A DNA stretch of 64,000 bases from Tanypteryx hageni (GCA_028673005.1 CM054116.1:21925840-21989839), one strand, 5' to 3'. Positions 35,339 through 50,412 are shown, counted from the stretch's first letter. The notes: generated from the sequence alone by a model not told the origin. Program-made: numbers and translations.

Positions 35339-36913
35339 TTTTTTATATATAACACCAAAAATAAATATTTACTATTGCTGACAAACTGACCAGAAATTAT
35401 GATAATTACCAACTGCTAAAATTCAATTGGGTTTAACCAAGCACTCTCTTCTATCTTATTTTTTTTAGAAAAAATATTTATGGAAATTAATATGACTAAA
35501 CTCCTTTATGAATTTACTCAAGTTAAAGACTAAAATTCAAAACGTTAAAGAAATTATTGTCACTGCTATTAATTTTGCAACTGCTCAAATTCCAACTTAT
35601 GTCAAATTTATCTCATAGTCATTTTTCAGGAATGTGTAATATCTGAGAGACCTCCACTGTATTTTGGGGACAGAAGACAAAACACTGCCCCAGATCAGGA
35701 CATGTGGATGCAGACAAGCAGAGAAAATGCTATGATGCTGCCCCTAGAAAAGTGCCGCCTCTCAAACTCACCTCATGCAGCATCCCATGGGATATGGAGT
35801 GACAATACACATAAAATTAATGCACATAATACATTACCACTAAGCTGTAATCTCTAGCCATTGTGATAACTATGATGATCTGGAAAATTCATGAATGCTG
35901 ACTGGTATCAATATTCAGTTGATATCCATGATTACTCGTGTGTTTGACAACGAGTTAATAAACATTACAGTATTAATATCAGTTAATAGTAACAATACTC
36001 TTCTCAAATATTTAAATGATTAAAAGAGATTTTTGTATCAATTTATTTTTTATTTTACCATTTTAATGAATAAAGAAATAAATAAAGCAGACTTTTTTCT
36101 CATTTCAAAATTATTCCCAATTTTAATGAAAGTTTTGGAAATTGTTCCATGATTGATAAAGAGTGATAAAAAATTAATAACTCCATATGATGTGATATTT
36201 TTTTCATGTCTCAGCACCTGAACCAAAGAACTAGCAAATTTTAGCATTTCTTCTAGTGACTGTGCTCGAGAATTCTCGAGAAATTCCCTTTCATTTGAAT
36301 TCTCATTTTTCAAGAAATTTTTTCCTCCAATATTCGAGAACTGTCACATAATAATTAATTTAATTTAAAAATCACAACTTTACACATAAAAATTAACACA
36401 GAAGGTGCAAACGACAGGAAATGTTATGCTGAATAAATATCTTTACAGTCCATTTCATACATTCAAACAGTGCTTTCTAAATTGTGGGGGAGCATGCTGG
36501 AAAGGTCAGGGAAAAGGAGGTTGGGTGAAAGATTTGTCACACATGTATTTCTTGTTTAACCATCCTAATCCTTAGACCTACATCCTGCAGCAATCAGATT
36601 CTAGCCCTCAAGCGGCTAGGACAGTGGTTCCCAACCTGGTCGCCATGGAACACTGGGGTGCCACAGATGATTTTTAGGGGTGCTGCCATAAAATTAGTCT
36701 TGTAAATGATTGGACGATTTGAATACCAAAAGTGATTGGCATGGCAGTAATCTAATATCAAAATAATTTTGCAGTCATCACCTAACCAGTTAGACTTTCA
36801 ATGCTCATGGCCCTCCAGTGCTAAATGATTCCAAAACCAGTCAAATGTAATTTGCAGAGTTATCCATGCACATTAGCTTTCACAGTAATGGATGGGAAAA
36901 ATGTTGATACCCT
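35339..36913. other. Unit 2 DNA without recognised gene
   Basis: Equivalent to 22176-23750, with the empty LINE target, the CTCGAGAATTCTCGAG palindrome and the hAT-like end. Shares a GATGCTGCC variant (near 35735) with unit 3 only. Confidence 0.4.
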
Positions 36914-37249
36914 TTAACGCGGGTTTGCGCCTTTACTGATCATCATTGATTTGAGTGTGTTCATACCTGCTCTTTTTGCACATGCAAGGACCTTCAGCAT
37001 CACCTTTGATTCCTCTCTGCATGCCATGGCCTCATCACCAGCTGCAAACACGCCATGAGAAAGACACTGCCAAAATAGGCATTTCACTGGCATTATAGAT
37101 TTGCACAGCAGTAAGATTTTTATCCACAACAAACTTGGAAAATTTATAAATAAATCTTTCTGCAGTATCTGAATCTCTGCAATAGGCCTGAAATAAGCAA
37201 CCTTCACTTCCTTGTAGCATAAGCTATTTAAAAAATACTCCATTGACAT
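36914..37249 (-). pseudogene. Tigger/pogo transposase fragment, unit 2
   Basis: Encodes the same two broken frames as at 23751-24086, with YNASEMP and ISKGANPR. Confidence 0.7.
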
Positions 37250-37432
37250 AATTTACCAGTGTAGTGTTTTACAGATTCTCATAGCTATAGTTTCGTCAAT
37301 GTCTATGTAAAATTTTAATGATAAATCTTTTTTTTGCGTCTTAGACAGTAGAACTAATTATGTCATATTATTCGTTTTTATACAAAATAATTTTTCTTTA
37401 TATTTCGATAATGCCAGAAATACGCGAAACAC

Positions 37433-37699
37433 ATTGGATGGCGTATGGAAAGGGGTGACGCCCAACAAAAAGCGCATCCCCCTGCTGTACACCAGTCATT
37501 GTGTATCGCCTTCCAATTTGTCTCGCGACGAATTTGTTTCGCAATTAAATTTTGTCGCGACAAATTTGTCTAGCGTTGTATTGATGCACGATGAGTTTGT
37601 CGTGCGATCTGTTGATGCGTGACGACTATTTAGGTGTGAGGAATTAATGCGCAGCGAATCGAAGCATGACGAATTGACGCGCGATCGATTGACCGCGGT
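37433..37699. mobile_element. Foldback half, unit 2/3 junction
   Basis: Centre plus right arm as in the other units. Retains GAGGAATTAATG, unlike the next two junctions. Confidence 0.6.
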
Positions 37700-38562
37700 A
37701 TGTTTACAGTATACGATTTCGCACTCGAATTAAAGACGACCGCGGTTTTTCGCAAGCTGAAATTTGGGATTGCATTCAATACGGTATTGGTATTGGCAGG
37801 AAAATTTTATGATTTTAAATAAGCCTTTCACTCTCAGTTGATCATCAAATACTACATTAAAAATGAATTCCTTGGTCATCAGAGGGTCAGCATTATCATG
37901 GATATAATCCTTTATCTCATCTCGACCACAAATAGTTAGACTTCCCTATTATTTGTATAATTGGAAAATTTTAATCAACTCTTTCCAATCAATAACTAAT
38001 CACGAAATTCCGCAAGGATCTGCTCTTAGGCCATCACTTTTCCTTTTGTATGTGAACAATATATGCCGCCCTGAACCAAATCCAGTCAACTCTACTGAAA
38101 TCATCTTTACCAATGATATTTCTCAACTTATAACAGCCTCAACACTGGAGCAACTAAACTCTGATAATTCCATTGCAACAAACAAAATTCAAAGGCGGTC
38201 AGAAACCAACACCTTATTACTCAACCATTATAAAACAAATTTTCTACAATATCGTTCATACCAAGGATACCAAACACCACTATCCGCAACCCATAAATGG
38301 TCATCCTATCTTAAAAGTTCCCTACACAAGTTTTCTTGGTATGCACATTTCAGATACCTTTGATTGGATCCATCGCACTGGATCAATCTCTAAGAAAACT
38401 GTGACCGATATTTTCATTATAATATCCTTATATGACAAAGTGACAGCTAGTATCCTTCTTGCAGTTTATTATTACCCACATATACATCCACCTCAAATAT
38501 GGCATACTTTTCTGGGGCAAATCCTCTCATGCAGGGGCAGACTGTATCAAATGGCCCTGTAA
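37700..38562 (+). pseudogene. Decayed non-LTR reverse transcriptase, unit 3
   Basis: As in unit 2, with an extra stop in the motif A region (AAATAAGCC near 37818 for AAACAAGCC), so the frame is more broken. Confidence 0.7.
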
Positions 38563-41509
38563 CTTGTGAGGAAAACCGGATAAACCCTCTCCCGTCACAT
38601 AAGTAGCCGAGAGTGGATACAATCTTATTCAAATCCACATAATATAATGGACATTTTTATCATCGAAAAGAATGTATTGTTGAAACAAATAATATACTAA
38701 TTTCAAGGGATCATCATCCCCTGACCTTACTTATGTAGGCGGTAGGGTGGACTTATTCGCCATTACTTTTCACACCAGAATATGTCAGGTGAAAGCTTTG
38801 AATAATTATTCTTGTTTTCCATTTGGATTGCATGTGAATGATTCGAATTCCGAGTGCGGGATTTTAACGGAGGGAGGGAATAGTATGACAAAAAGGGAAA
38901 GGAGGAGGGAATAAGAAATCCTAAGGAAACACGGTCGATATTGGTATCAATAAACTTCCTCTGTTCTACTATCCATCACGTCCTCTTCTAGTTGTGGCCA
39001 TTTAGGACCAACCTTACGAAGATTATGTTTCTCCTGTCACCTTCAGTTTATGATTTATATGGATGTTTTTCTGTGGAAGCTGAACCGAAACGAAATCCTG
39101 CCGCTCAGTTTCCGTGCGTTTTTGCGTATTGAATCAACTCAAGTATTATAGGTAATAGTGTAGGCACTTAACAAATCGAAACTATAGTTGTAATGTTTCC
39201 TTTGTCATCTGAAATTCACATCATTTGAGTCACGTTGTTTTCGTGTATTGTCGACGACATTTTTTAATGTAAAAGTATAATTTGGTTTTCCAATTTCTTT
39301 ATGAAAACTCGTGTTTTTTAAAGAGCTACGATACTTAAAATAATATTTTATTAATCCAAAAATAATAGATTATTGTAAAAAGCACGTCAGTCTATTATAA
39401 GTACTAGTGGAACTGTCCGCCGAAACGATGAATTGACTTTACAAAAGAATAAAATTCAAAATTTCCATTTACGGTTTTCTTATAATTCAAGTGCATTGCA
39501 CATAACTTCGATAAAACTCGTATTTTAACCGATTATCTCTTCAAACCAAAGCTTCCGTTGCTATGTAAACAAAGTGAAAAGTAAACGAAATCAAAAATGC
39601 TTATGATTGAAATTTACGTAGTATATTATTTGTTTAAATGTATTCTCGCATATCCTATTATATTTTTAAATGATTTATTCATGTTATGAAAAGTCGAAAG
39701 GTTATTTCAAAATGCAAAATAAGGCAGAAAACTCGACGAACACCTTAACATCTTTGTGGAAAAGTCCGTCAATATGCATGGAAAGGCATGCTTACGTATA
39801 ATATGTCTTCGTACAAATTACACTTTGACATTATTTATTCGCGTCTTTAAGATATTAACGTTCGATTTCAAAATGCAAAATAAAGTAACATGGTACATTG
39901 AGTTTTGTTCATCGGGGTACGTTCTGTTAATGGCGACGCACACTGAATGCCCATGCGGATAAAATCGATCAAATATAATTATCACGATTTGTCTGAATCC
40001 CCCTAAAAATCATGTCTACAGAAAAATACGTATACGTATTAGATCTTATTAAGTAATATATCCACGTGTATGCTTAGGCGGATCGAGACGACAAGAAGGG
40101 ATGTTTGCAGGTTTCCCCTGGTACAGAAGTGCTGTTCGTCAAATTCGCTGTAGTAGGTATAATCGTATACTAAGTAATTTGCTTCGAAATCATAAAATAT
40201 AATCAGGAGTTTATTAGTATATTATTTACTAAAACATAATATATTACAGAATTTGGATTAGTTTGATACCCATAAAGCCCTGTTTTCTTCATCCGGTCCA
40301 AATACGCCATTTTAGTTGTGTTAACGCATAGGCCATATATACAAATATTGGCAGCAATCGGTGCAGCAAGTTCTATACGAATTTCTCAATGGCGAATCCA
40401 TAATATAATCAAGGCAGACTGCTTTTCCAAGAATATTTGACGTAATCGAGCAGTTCTATTATACTAGGAATTACTCCGAGTACACCATAAGCCCTGAATT
40501 TTCGTTCCTCAATTGTGCGATCGATGTTTACAGTAACATTTACTATTGTATGTATTGTATTGTAAAGTTTTACCATTAATATAATTACGCATTAGCGTCT
40601 TAAATACCATTCACATGAATAGATGCACCGAAGCCTTTAAAGCCGAAATAAAATTATGTGGATTGTGGCGATACTATTAGCCAAAACGTAAAAAATAAAC
40701 AACTTCTCGGTTACCGAACACACGTAAGTAGATGTATCGATTTATGTTGCGATAAATCTTTCAATGTTTCAGTGATAAAGGATAACAATGTTCTAATATT
40801 CTTTAAAAATCATTTGGGTCACTTTGAGAGTATTCATAGACTATATTTAACCCATTTGTACCCTGGAAAATGTTGACAAATTTTGCGCTTAAAGGATGAT
40901 TTCGAGCGATTTAACATGTTATACGACAAAACATGTACAGAATTAAAATATTCAGTCCTTCTTGCGTAAAATAAGCCATTTCAAGTAATCGTAAATTAAC
41001 ATCTATGTATATTTATATCCACGTCAGTGAAGATCTGCATGGCATTTTGGGGTTTCTCTACGACATTTACCATGCATTTTATGGAAAGAGTATTTCGTTA
41101 ACCCCACGGGGTACGAGAGACCCCACGGTCTGAAATCCTAGACTAAATCCTTCCCTTCGTCCGTAGCTTGGCCCATGAAACTTTTGAATTACACGGCTCT
41201 TATGGTGTCCGAGTTATTATCGCACAAACATTCTCTTTTATATATTACATTATTACCACGAAATCAATCCAGATAGCAACCGATATCAACAGTGCACGTT
41301 GTGTATTGTTTGGTATCCATCAACAAACGGTCTACGTTTATAAAACGAAAAGGACTGGGCGATACAAACCATCAGAGAATTTTACATATATTATTAGACA
41401 ATTAGTCAATTTTATCGTTTTTGTAGTTATAAAGTATTCTTTATTGTTTAAAAGTATATTTCTAGTCCTGTTTAATCTACGCGGCATCTTTTTTTAAATT
41501 TATTTTCAG
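38563..41509. other. Non-coding DNA upstream of carrier copy 3
   Basis: Equivalent to 12227-15184. Carries the same five-difference cluster as unit 2. No exon placed. Confidence 0.45.
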
Positions 41510-41542
41510 GAATAGGTGGCCTGAATTCTTACGAAGTAAGCA

Positions 41543-44500
41543 ATGTCAAGAGCGTCGGAGGTAAGTTGCCTTCCCAGATTTTACGTTTTTAACGTAAATA
41601 TGTGATATCGGTGCTTCAAAGTCGCCTTTAATCTCGCATTACCTTTTTGCATACACATAATTTCTACAGTCGCACGGAATTTTTCAGCATTTATCTCGAA
41701 TTAAGACTTCATTGTTCGATTCTTTTGATAACGTGAAAATGTATGGGAATGGAAATACTCTCATTTACTAGTTCTACGAGTTTTATTTAAATCTATTTTG
41801 ATATGACCAACACTTTACGACATATGAATGAAAGTTCAGTTTTTGTCACCAGTAAAATGGCTTGCGTAATTCAATTATGTGCTTTTCTTTTTGCCTTTGA
41901 CTCAAAGTCCTAAATATCAACTTTCATGATAATCCGTTAGGTAGGAGCCGAGAACGAACATGAGGACGGTCGGACGTACAGACCGAAGCTAATAGGCACT
42001 CATGCTGGAAGCCAAACGCTCCTAAAAAAAGCGAAACACACTAAGTAAAGTACTTCATAAAGGCATACTGCTGAAACCTAAGTAAACAATTAAATGTTCT
42101 TCTGAATTACCACGTTGCATGTAAAACAAACCTACTGTCCCTCATGTGAACTTATTTTTATCGAATTTCACAATTATTTTCTCGTGTCTAACTGGAGCAG
42201 TACGTGTGTTTCCGTGTCACCGTATGGGCGATAAGAAAATTGTCTTAATTTAACCTTGCCTGCTGTTTCTACGACTACGAAACATTTGTTCCTTATATTA
42301 AATCATCGATAATGAGATTGTTTTTTATTACGATCAATAAACAAAACATAATCACAGACTACTTTCACAGAGTTGCTATGGAGTAACGATGTTTTCTCAC
42401 GGACGGTTTCATTTCTCGCTCCAGGATTCATCTCGCTCGAGGACTTCGATCAACGTGTGGGCGGGAGTCGCAGCTGGGATCACGGCTACCACGGTGACGG
42501 CCCCACTAGACCGGGCCAAGGATCACTTCACGGTAAATTTACGGATGCACCTAAAATTCAACTGCTCTTTCTTCCGTCGCGGTCATTTTATATTCTGTTT
42601 GCACCCACTCCGTAAGAGGGTGACGCCTAAGCTAGTAACTCGGAGGAGGAGAGAGATTTAAAGCAGGGCCTTAAAATCGATGTAGGGAAATGGCAATTGA
42701 TTAGTATACCGGACGCGAAAAAAATAACGCCATGCCGACTAACTTTCACTTTTCGGCTACGGCGACTGCGCGACTTGAGAGAAAAGATACCCTATTTCAT
42801 GACGAGACCCGCGGCGCATGAGACTTGCTGTTGATTTTGAGGTACATTTAAAATTCGTACCGTTTTCACTCTTAAATGGAAGTTTTGCTTGCGTGAGTCG
42901 CACCTAATCATGGATGCGTCGAATTACTCGATGGCAATCGAAATTGAGCCTTGAATCGCTCTTGAAACTTGGCTACTTCCACCGACGAATAGGAGTGCGC
43001 CAACTAAAAAAACGCCCACTGTCAATGACGCTTGAGCTAATGTGCGCATTGTGTACTTTCTCAGAACCACAACAGACCGTTCGGGACGATGGCTGGCCTG
43101 AAATTCATCCGCCAATCGTGGAGAGAGCGAGGGCCGCGATACCTCTGGAGGGGTCACTCCGCCGCCTTGCTGAGAGTCGTCCCGTATGCCGCCCTTCAGT
43201 ATTCGACGCACGAAAGGTACAAGTCCTTTCTCGAAGTGGACCAGGGTCCAGCCCAAGGGTACGTACGGAAATGTTCGATTCCCTCAAACGTTTGCTATTC
43301 CGGATAATAGATTCAGTGTGGGAGGAATGCACTTTTCCAAATTCCACTACCTTCTCTTTTCTGAACCGATTTTGTTTTGGTCGAGATTGTAGCGAGTTAT
43401 GCATCCCGAAGGAACTCTAGCTGATATTTGAAAAGTGGCTCTACGTTCATCATTACGGTAACCTCACACAGAGGGATATGAGAGAGAATAATTATATTAC
43501 TCGATTCATTTAACAATCGAAATGCGGGTGGATGTTTGCATTGCTCCTCATCCAACAGTAGTCGTCGCCAGTGGGAGTGCGCGTTTGTTCCGTAGCGTTA
43601 ATCATCCTTATTCTTAGCGGGGGCAGGATACTGATTCACCTGCTCTGCTCGCTAGACCACGTTTCATTGCCAGCGTCTCTCATGCAGGGACTCCGTATCG
43701 AAGGGATGTGTTGCCGGCGCCCTCTCTGGAGTGACATCAGCCTCCCTGACCTATCCACTGGACGTAGTGAAGAACAGGATGGCTCAGGATGGCGGGAAAG
43801 GACACCTGTTTAAGGTAACTCGACGAAAAACATTCGAAAAATCTGTCTTAGCATGCCCCCTTAAATCACTATTTCGTGTGAAGCTTTGGTGACACAATTA
43901 TTCCTTGTTCATTCGACTACGTAGCGATCACGGGTTCTTCCTCTTTTCAGAATCAACGGATAACACATTTTTATCCCTATGACTCACGTTCCATTTTCTC
44001 TTCATTCAGGCTTTCGCCCGAGTTTGGAAGGAAGGGGGAACGCGCGCGTTCTTCCGCGGTTTCACCCCGACCGTCATCGGGGTGATACCGTATTCCGGAA
44101 TTAGCTTCGCCGCGTATAGCACGCTCAAGGAAAAAGCTGTCGGTGAGTAAATCTTCTTCACCCACTTCTTTGACTTGGTATCGCCGCCCAAACGTCTCAT
44201 TCACACGCGAAATCCTTCGCGAGACAAATCCTCTTACAAAACGAAGCACTCACCTCGCACCATGCTCGCACGCATTTGAGAGTTGAAATGCAATCGCGAG
44301 CTTTTACGAATCTCCTTTCGTCACTCATTGTCAGCTCCGATGATGGTTGCGCCTCGTTTCGCAGTCACTGAGGGGCGAAAGACTGACTGGTTTTGTTCAC
44401 GCGCCTTCTTTGCAGTAATACGAATGTGATACCACGTCATTAGCTGTTACTTTTGTTTGCAACTTTAAACAATACTCCTCACTTAAATGCTGTGTATTAT

Positions 44501-45203
44501 TTAATGATCCAGGCGGCGATTCAGACGAGGGCACCCATCCGGGAGTGACGCTTTTGTGCGGCGGCCTGGCAGGCCTCTTGGGCCAGGCGATCTCCTACCC
44601 CTTTGATGTGGTGCGGAAGCAGATGCAAAACACGCGTCGCACTGCTACTAATAAGGCCTCAATGACGAAGACGTTGTTTAATATCTACAGGTGAGCTTGA
44701 AAAACGCGGACCATCCGTAGTTTTTAATAATGATGCACCGTGGCTCTCTCTCTCACCCACTCCTCCTGTGCAGCTAATTAACGAGCTTTCGAATATTATG
44801 TGGCAGCAGAATGATGCATGCATTTGTGTCACGCATTTGATGTGAACCAAAAAGATATCCCTTGACAACTACTCTCCTACCAAAATACTTCTGTTTTTCC
44901 TCTCTCCGTGCTACCTTTAACCTCACTCCGAAATTCTGCCAAATGAGGCTTCCGAGATAATTGCTGCCGAACGTTATCGCGCTCTCGACTAGCCACCTTA
45001 CCCAGTACCCTTACCTCCCTTCAACCTAAAATCTACCGGAATTCTCGTGGTTATAAGCGTCTTTGCTCTTCAATTACAGGAAGCACGGATTGAGAAATGG
45101 GCTCTTCAGAGGCTACAGCATGAGCTGGGTGAAAGGTTTCGTAGGCGCCGCCATCAGTTTCTACGCGTTCGACGCATTGACCGAACGCGCAAGAGAAAAA
45201 TAG
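41543..45203 (+). CDS. SLC25A42-like mitochondrial carrier, copy 3 (seven exons)
   Basis: Coding exons: 41543-41560, 42425-42532, 43065-43258, 43688-43814, 44010-44142, 44513-44690, 45080-45203. By eye all exons are the same as in copy 2, including Leu261 and the altered leader before the ATG. The three PxDxx[KR] motifs are intact and no stop or frameshift interrupts the 293-residue frame. The complete splice sites argue that this copy can be expressed. Whether it is expressed cannot be told. The substrate assignment to coenzyme A or a precursor rests on resemblance to SLC25A42 and dPCoAC. Confidence 0.9.
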
Positions 45204-46404
45204 ACTCGCAGACAGGTTATCTCCAGTGGCGCCTGTATTCCTGGCACGACCCAGCACGGAATCCGGTAGGTGGCATTCTATTACTTGCGATTTTCACTTG
45301 TAAATACACCATCGATACATTTATCCGGAGGGTATCTTTATTTTCACCAGCAACGAACCATTTCGCCGGTCGAGGCCACGAGTTGCGGATTCGTGGATCA
45401 AAGGAGAAATTCCTGTCGAGTAAGTAGTCGCGGGCAATGGACTTCGATGGACACCACCCGGAGCCTTGACGGCTCGAGATTCCTTATTCTATGCTCCATA
45501 GGAAACGATCACATTCGAGGTATCTGAGCCTCCTACTCCGGAAACGAGGTGGCGAATTGCCAAATTTACCATGTGCATTGCAACGTATTCCGAATCCTTA
45601 GGGGTGTCGATATAAGATATTTCATCTACGCGTTGGACAAATTGAAATAGACAGCCTCATAACACGAAACGCCTAGGAAATCATTTATCCCGCCCCGGTA
45701 TATTCGCCATTAAATCCTGAGAGCGTCTTCACTTTGCAGAACCTATCGAATCTGCAGCGTTTACATCAATCCTGCAGGATCGCAGGTTACGCATTAACGT
45801 TAAACTACGAATCTGGAAAGTGAGTCAGTCACCCAAGTGTTCCAAATGACGTCACCTACCTTACTTACCTCTCTGACCGCCAGGATAAAATTAAACTACA
45901 TATTAGTATTGCCAGATAGCCTTTTAAAATAAGGATTTAAATCATAAAAATTATAAATTATTTTTAAAGATATTTACCTGTAATATGGTAGAAGTACACC
46001 AAGTTTATTCCTAATTACACAAAAACTCACACCCTCACGCATAAAATTATTTAAAAATTTATAAAAAATGCTCTTGATCATCTTATGCTCTATCCCAAAA
46101 ATTTCTTTCAGATTGCTCCATCATGATGACAATTTCCTGGTAAGCAGTACCAAACTGAAGAGGACAGCTAATAACCACCCAAATGCGAGGTAAATGCCAT
46201 TTATACATTCATCTGTCTTTTCAAGGAGGTCAACAATCAGTTTTGCTACAATTAGCATCATCAAGTGACACAGTATTTCCGCTAGCTCAATAAATAGCAA
46301 GAAAGAAAGTGGAGGGGGGAAAGACGGGCGAGGTTTGACAGGACAGCGGGGATGATGATTTGTTGGTATTTGAGAGATGGTCAAAATGAAAAGACATACT
46401 TCAA
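45204..46404. other. 3' flank of carrier copy 3
   Basis: Equivalent to 18879-20079, no gene supported. One base differs from the other units near 46128 (ATGACAATT for ATGGCAATT). Confidence 0.4.
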
Positions 46405-46740
46405 TTGGCAACGCTTGATTTTTCAAAACGATTATATTTATAGTGAGCCATGTGTTCCTTGAAGCGTGTTATTAGTTTCCTTCTTGTTTGTCCTATGTAC
46501 TTTTTGTCGCATAAATATATAAATACAATATATAAATAAATATATAAATATAATCGTTTTGAAAAACCAAGCGTTGCCAACCACATCTTTGAAACAGGTC
46601 ATAGTATACACGTAAACGATTTAACATTGATAACTTCAGCCAATAACTCACTAAACTCGTTAGAAAAACTTCACATTTACAAAAACCGCGATACACTTAT
46701 GAACACGGACACATATTTCAACAAGACCCTATACAAATAG
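46405..46740. pseudogene. GIY-YIG domain split into opposed halves, unit 3
   Basis: Same structure, with arms at 46405-46442 and 46543-46580 and the plus-strand half ending in TAG at 46738-46740. Confidence 0.72.
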
Positions 46741-46866
46741 ACAGATTTAAACGACACACATGCCGAAAAATCTTTCCGCGTTTCACTTGTTTCTTGGTCG
46801 TCTTCTTAATACTTTCCGTTTAAAACCTGGCAGTTGGCTCCCAGTCACTGTTGAAACAGGTTTTAC

Positions 46867-46907
46867 CCCAATGCATTTCGCCCACCTTGTGGGCAAAATG
46901 CATTGGG
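46867..46907. repeat. 41-base hairpin, unit 3
   Basis: Identical to the stem at 20542-20582. Confidence 0.75.
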
Positions 46908-48068
46908 TGTTGTAACCCTCTAATTGTTTGGCTAAAGGAGTATTTTCCTTTATTAATCTTAGCCAAAGTTATTGAGCTACTATCAATTATCGTAGGATGT
47001 ATCGTTACGCATTTAATCGATATTTCTTTAAACAAATGAAACATAAGATAATATAATTGCATTTATTTCATTGCGAACTTACGATCCGGATTTCAATTAA
47101 TACAGTACTAAGTTTTTAAAATACATTTTTTAAATTCTGTTTTTCTTAAACAAAAATTTATAACAAACCATTTCATAATGAATGAAGGAACTAGCATACC
47201 TACACTGAATATGTGTTCAAAATATACACCGAATACATTCAATGAGAGATAATTTTTTTTTCTGTTTTGACAATCTGCTAAATGGGCGATCGTCTTAGAT
47301 TCGGGATCCTCTTGGATTTGGGTAAAAATGGCAATTAGCTATTGTTAAGGATTTAGTTTTCTTTTTACTTACAAATTTAAGTATGGAAGATGAAAATTTG
47401 AGAGAGAAGAATCTCATAAAAAAAGGAAACTGCCCCTGGAACAAAACCCAGGTCATTTTGAGGAAAAGGAACGTTTTGTTTTTTTCTCATAAAACAAATA
47501 AAATGGAAAAATGTTGCTCATTCGATGAATTCCATGAGGGTGCATATGATTTCCTTCTGCTGGTCTAGGCATGCAGTGTCATGAGATGTTTCCTAAAGAT
47601 GTACTTCCGAAATTACACAAAAAAATAATAATATAGCTTCATGGGGGATACTCAATATGGAAATGTAGTAGGGAGTCCATCCAGAGAAGTTTTCCCCAGG
47701 CCCCATATGTGTTAAAAGTAGCCCTGGATAAATGGAGGTGTTGATTCCATTGTTGGGAATTGTTAATGTCAGGCCCAGGAAATAATATTGCCATTAGATT
47801 CAACCGTAAAACATAAGAGTAAAGAGAGAATGTGGCCAAAGGAGCTAGTATATTATAATGGGTAATCAATTTCTGAATTATATTTTTACAAAATGGCGAT
47901 TGGATAAAATTCTTGGCATATAAAGAGCAATAAATTAATTTACCATTATGATATATTTGCTCACATGCCCCACTTGTTCTTTGTCCACTCACTCATTTGA
48001 CCACCTGCTCCTTTGGACTCGCACTTATGTCAATTGCTCTTTTGGGATGGACCATTGTATTCTAACTC
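46908..48068. other. Spacer between Penelope-like fragments, unit 3
   Basis: Equivalent to 20583-21742, no gene supported. Has GGATCC at 47304-47309, shared with unit 4 but not units 1 and 2. Confidence 0.4.
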
Positions 48069-48501
48069 CTATGTAAAACTAATAGAAGGATGGAGAGAAT
48101 TCAAGTAATTAACAAATAGGTTCAATTGTCTGTCAGCTCCTTTCCAAAAGCATAAAATATCTTCGAAATAGCAATGCCAGCAAACAACATATTGTATATT
48201 TGAATGGAATAATTTGCATTTAATGCAGTTCAAGAAAATGTCAGCTAATATAAGGGAGATAGGAGAGCCCATAGCTAGGCCTTCGTTTTGCCAATAAAAC
48301 AATCTCAAAAAGAATATATGTAGTGAGAAAGAATCTTTGACACGTGCTTGATAACACATCTTCCGACACAAGCACAGCATCTTTCACTGGCATTGTTGAG
48401 GAAAGTTTTGTGATATCGAATGATGCCAATCCTGAATTTGGAGGTAATATCACATCCAGCAATCCCTTTGTTAGTTCTAGTTCACAACATGCATAAATAA
48501 T
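48069..48501 (-). pseudogene. Penelope-like reverse transcriptase fragment, unit 3
   Basis: Same two frames and motifs as unit 1. Confidence 0.7.
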
Positions 48502-50076
48502 TTTTTTATATATAACACCAAAAATAAATATTTACTATTGCTGACAAACTGACCAGAAATTATGATAATTACCAACTGCTAAAATTCAATTGGGTTTAAC
48601 CAAGCACTCTCTTCTATCTTATTTTTTTTAGAAAAAATATTTATGGAAATTAATATGACTAAACTCCTTTATGAATTTACTCAAGTTAAAGACTAAAATT
48701 CAAAACGTTAAAGAAATTATTGTCACTGCTATTAATTTTGCAACTGCTCAAATTCCAACTTATGTCAAATTTATCTCATAGTCATTTTTCAGGAATGTGT
48801 AATATCTGAGAGACCTCCACTGTATTTTGGGGACAGAAGACAAAACACTGCCCCAGATCAGGACATGTGGATGCAGACAAGCAGAGAAAATGCTATGATG
48901 CTGCCCCTAGAAAAGTGCCGCCTCTCAAACTCACCTCATGCAGCATCCCATGGGATATGGAGTGACAATACACATAAAATTAATGCACATAATACATTAC
49001 CACTAAGCTGTAATCTCTAGCCATTGTGATAACTATGATGATCTGGAAAATTCATGAATGCTGACTGGTATCAATATTCAGTTGATATCCATGATTACTC
49101 GTGTGTTTGACAACGAGTTAATAAACATTACAGTATTAATATCAGTTAATAGTAACAATACTCTTCTCAAATATTTAAATGATTAAAAGAGATTTTTGTA
49201 TCAATTTATTTTTTATTTTACCATTTTAATGAATAAAGAAATAAATAAAGCAGACTTTTTTCTCATTTCAAAATTATTCCCAATTTTAATGAAAGTTTTG
49301 GAAATTGTTCCATGATTGATAAAGAGTGATAAAAAATTAATAACTCCATATGATGTGATATTTTTTTCATGTCTCAGCACCTGAACCAAAGAACTAGCAA
49401 ATTTTAGCATTTCTTCTAGTGACTGTGCTCGAGAATTCTCGAGAAATTCCCTTTCATTTGAATTCTCATTTTTCAAGAAATTTTTTCCTCCAATATTCGA
49501 GAACTGTCACATAATAATTAATTTAATTTAAAAATCACAACTTTACACATAAAAATTAACACAGAAGGTGCAAACGACAGGAAATGTTATGCTGAATAAA
49601 TATCTTTACAGTCCATTTCATACATTCAAACAGTGCTTTCTAAATTGTGGGGGAGCATGCTGGAAAGGTCAGGGAAAAGGAGGTTGGGTGAAAGATTTGT
49701 CACACATGTATTTCTTGTTTAACCATCCTAATCCTTAGACCTACATCCTGCAGCAATCAGATTCTAGCCCTCAAGCGGCTAGGACAGTGGTTCCCAACCT
49801 GGTCGCCATGGAACACTGGGGTGCCACAGATGATTTTTAGGGGTGCTGCCATAAAATTAGTCTTGTAAATGATTGGACGATTTGAATACCAAAAGTGATT
49901 GGCATGGCAGTAATCTAATATCAAAATAATTTTGCAGTCATCACCTAACCAGTTAGACTTTCAATGCTCATGGCCCTCCAGTGCTAAATGATTCCAAAAC
50001 CAGTCAAATGTAATTTGCAGAGTTATCCATGCACATTAGCTTTCACAGTAATGGATGGGAAAAATGTTGATACCCT
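48502..50076. other. Unit 3 DNA without recognised gene
   Basis: Equivalent to 22176-23750. Empty LINE target, 16-base palindrome and hAT-like end are all present. Confidence 0.4.
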
Positions 50077-50412
50077 TTAACGCGGGTTTGCGCCTTTACT
50101 GATCATCATTGATTTGAGTGTGTTCATACCTGCTCTTTTTGCACATGCAAGGACCTTCAGCATCACCTTTGATTCCTCTCTGCATGCCATGGCCTCATCA
50201 CCAGCTGCAAACACGCCATGAGAAAGACACTGCCAAAATAGGCATTTCACTGGCATTATAGATTTGCACAGCAGTAAGATTTTTATCCACAACAAACTTG
50301 GAAAATTTATAAATAAATCTTTCTGCAGTATCTGAATCTCTGCAATAGGCCTGAAATAAGCAACCTTCACTTCCTTGTAGCATAAGCTATTTAAAAAATA
50401 CTCCATTGACAT
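50077..50412 (-). pseudogene. Tigger/pogo transposase fragment, unit 3
   Basis: Same broken frames as at 23751-24086. Confidence 0.7.

Larger units (their letters stand above)
24537..37699. repeat. Array unit 2 (13,163 bp)
   Basis: A full unit with the same order of parts as unit 1, nearly identical to unit 3. Confidence 0.93.
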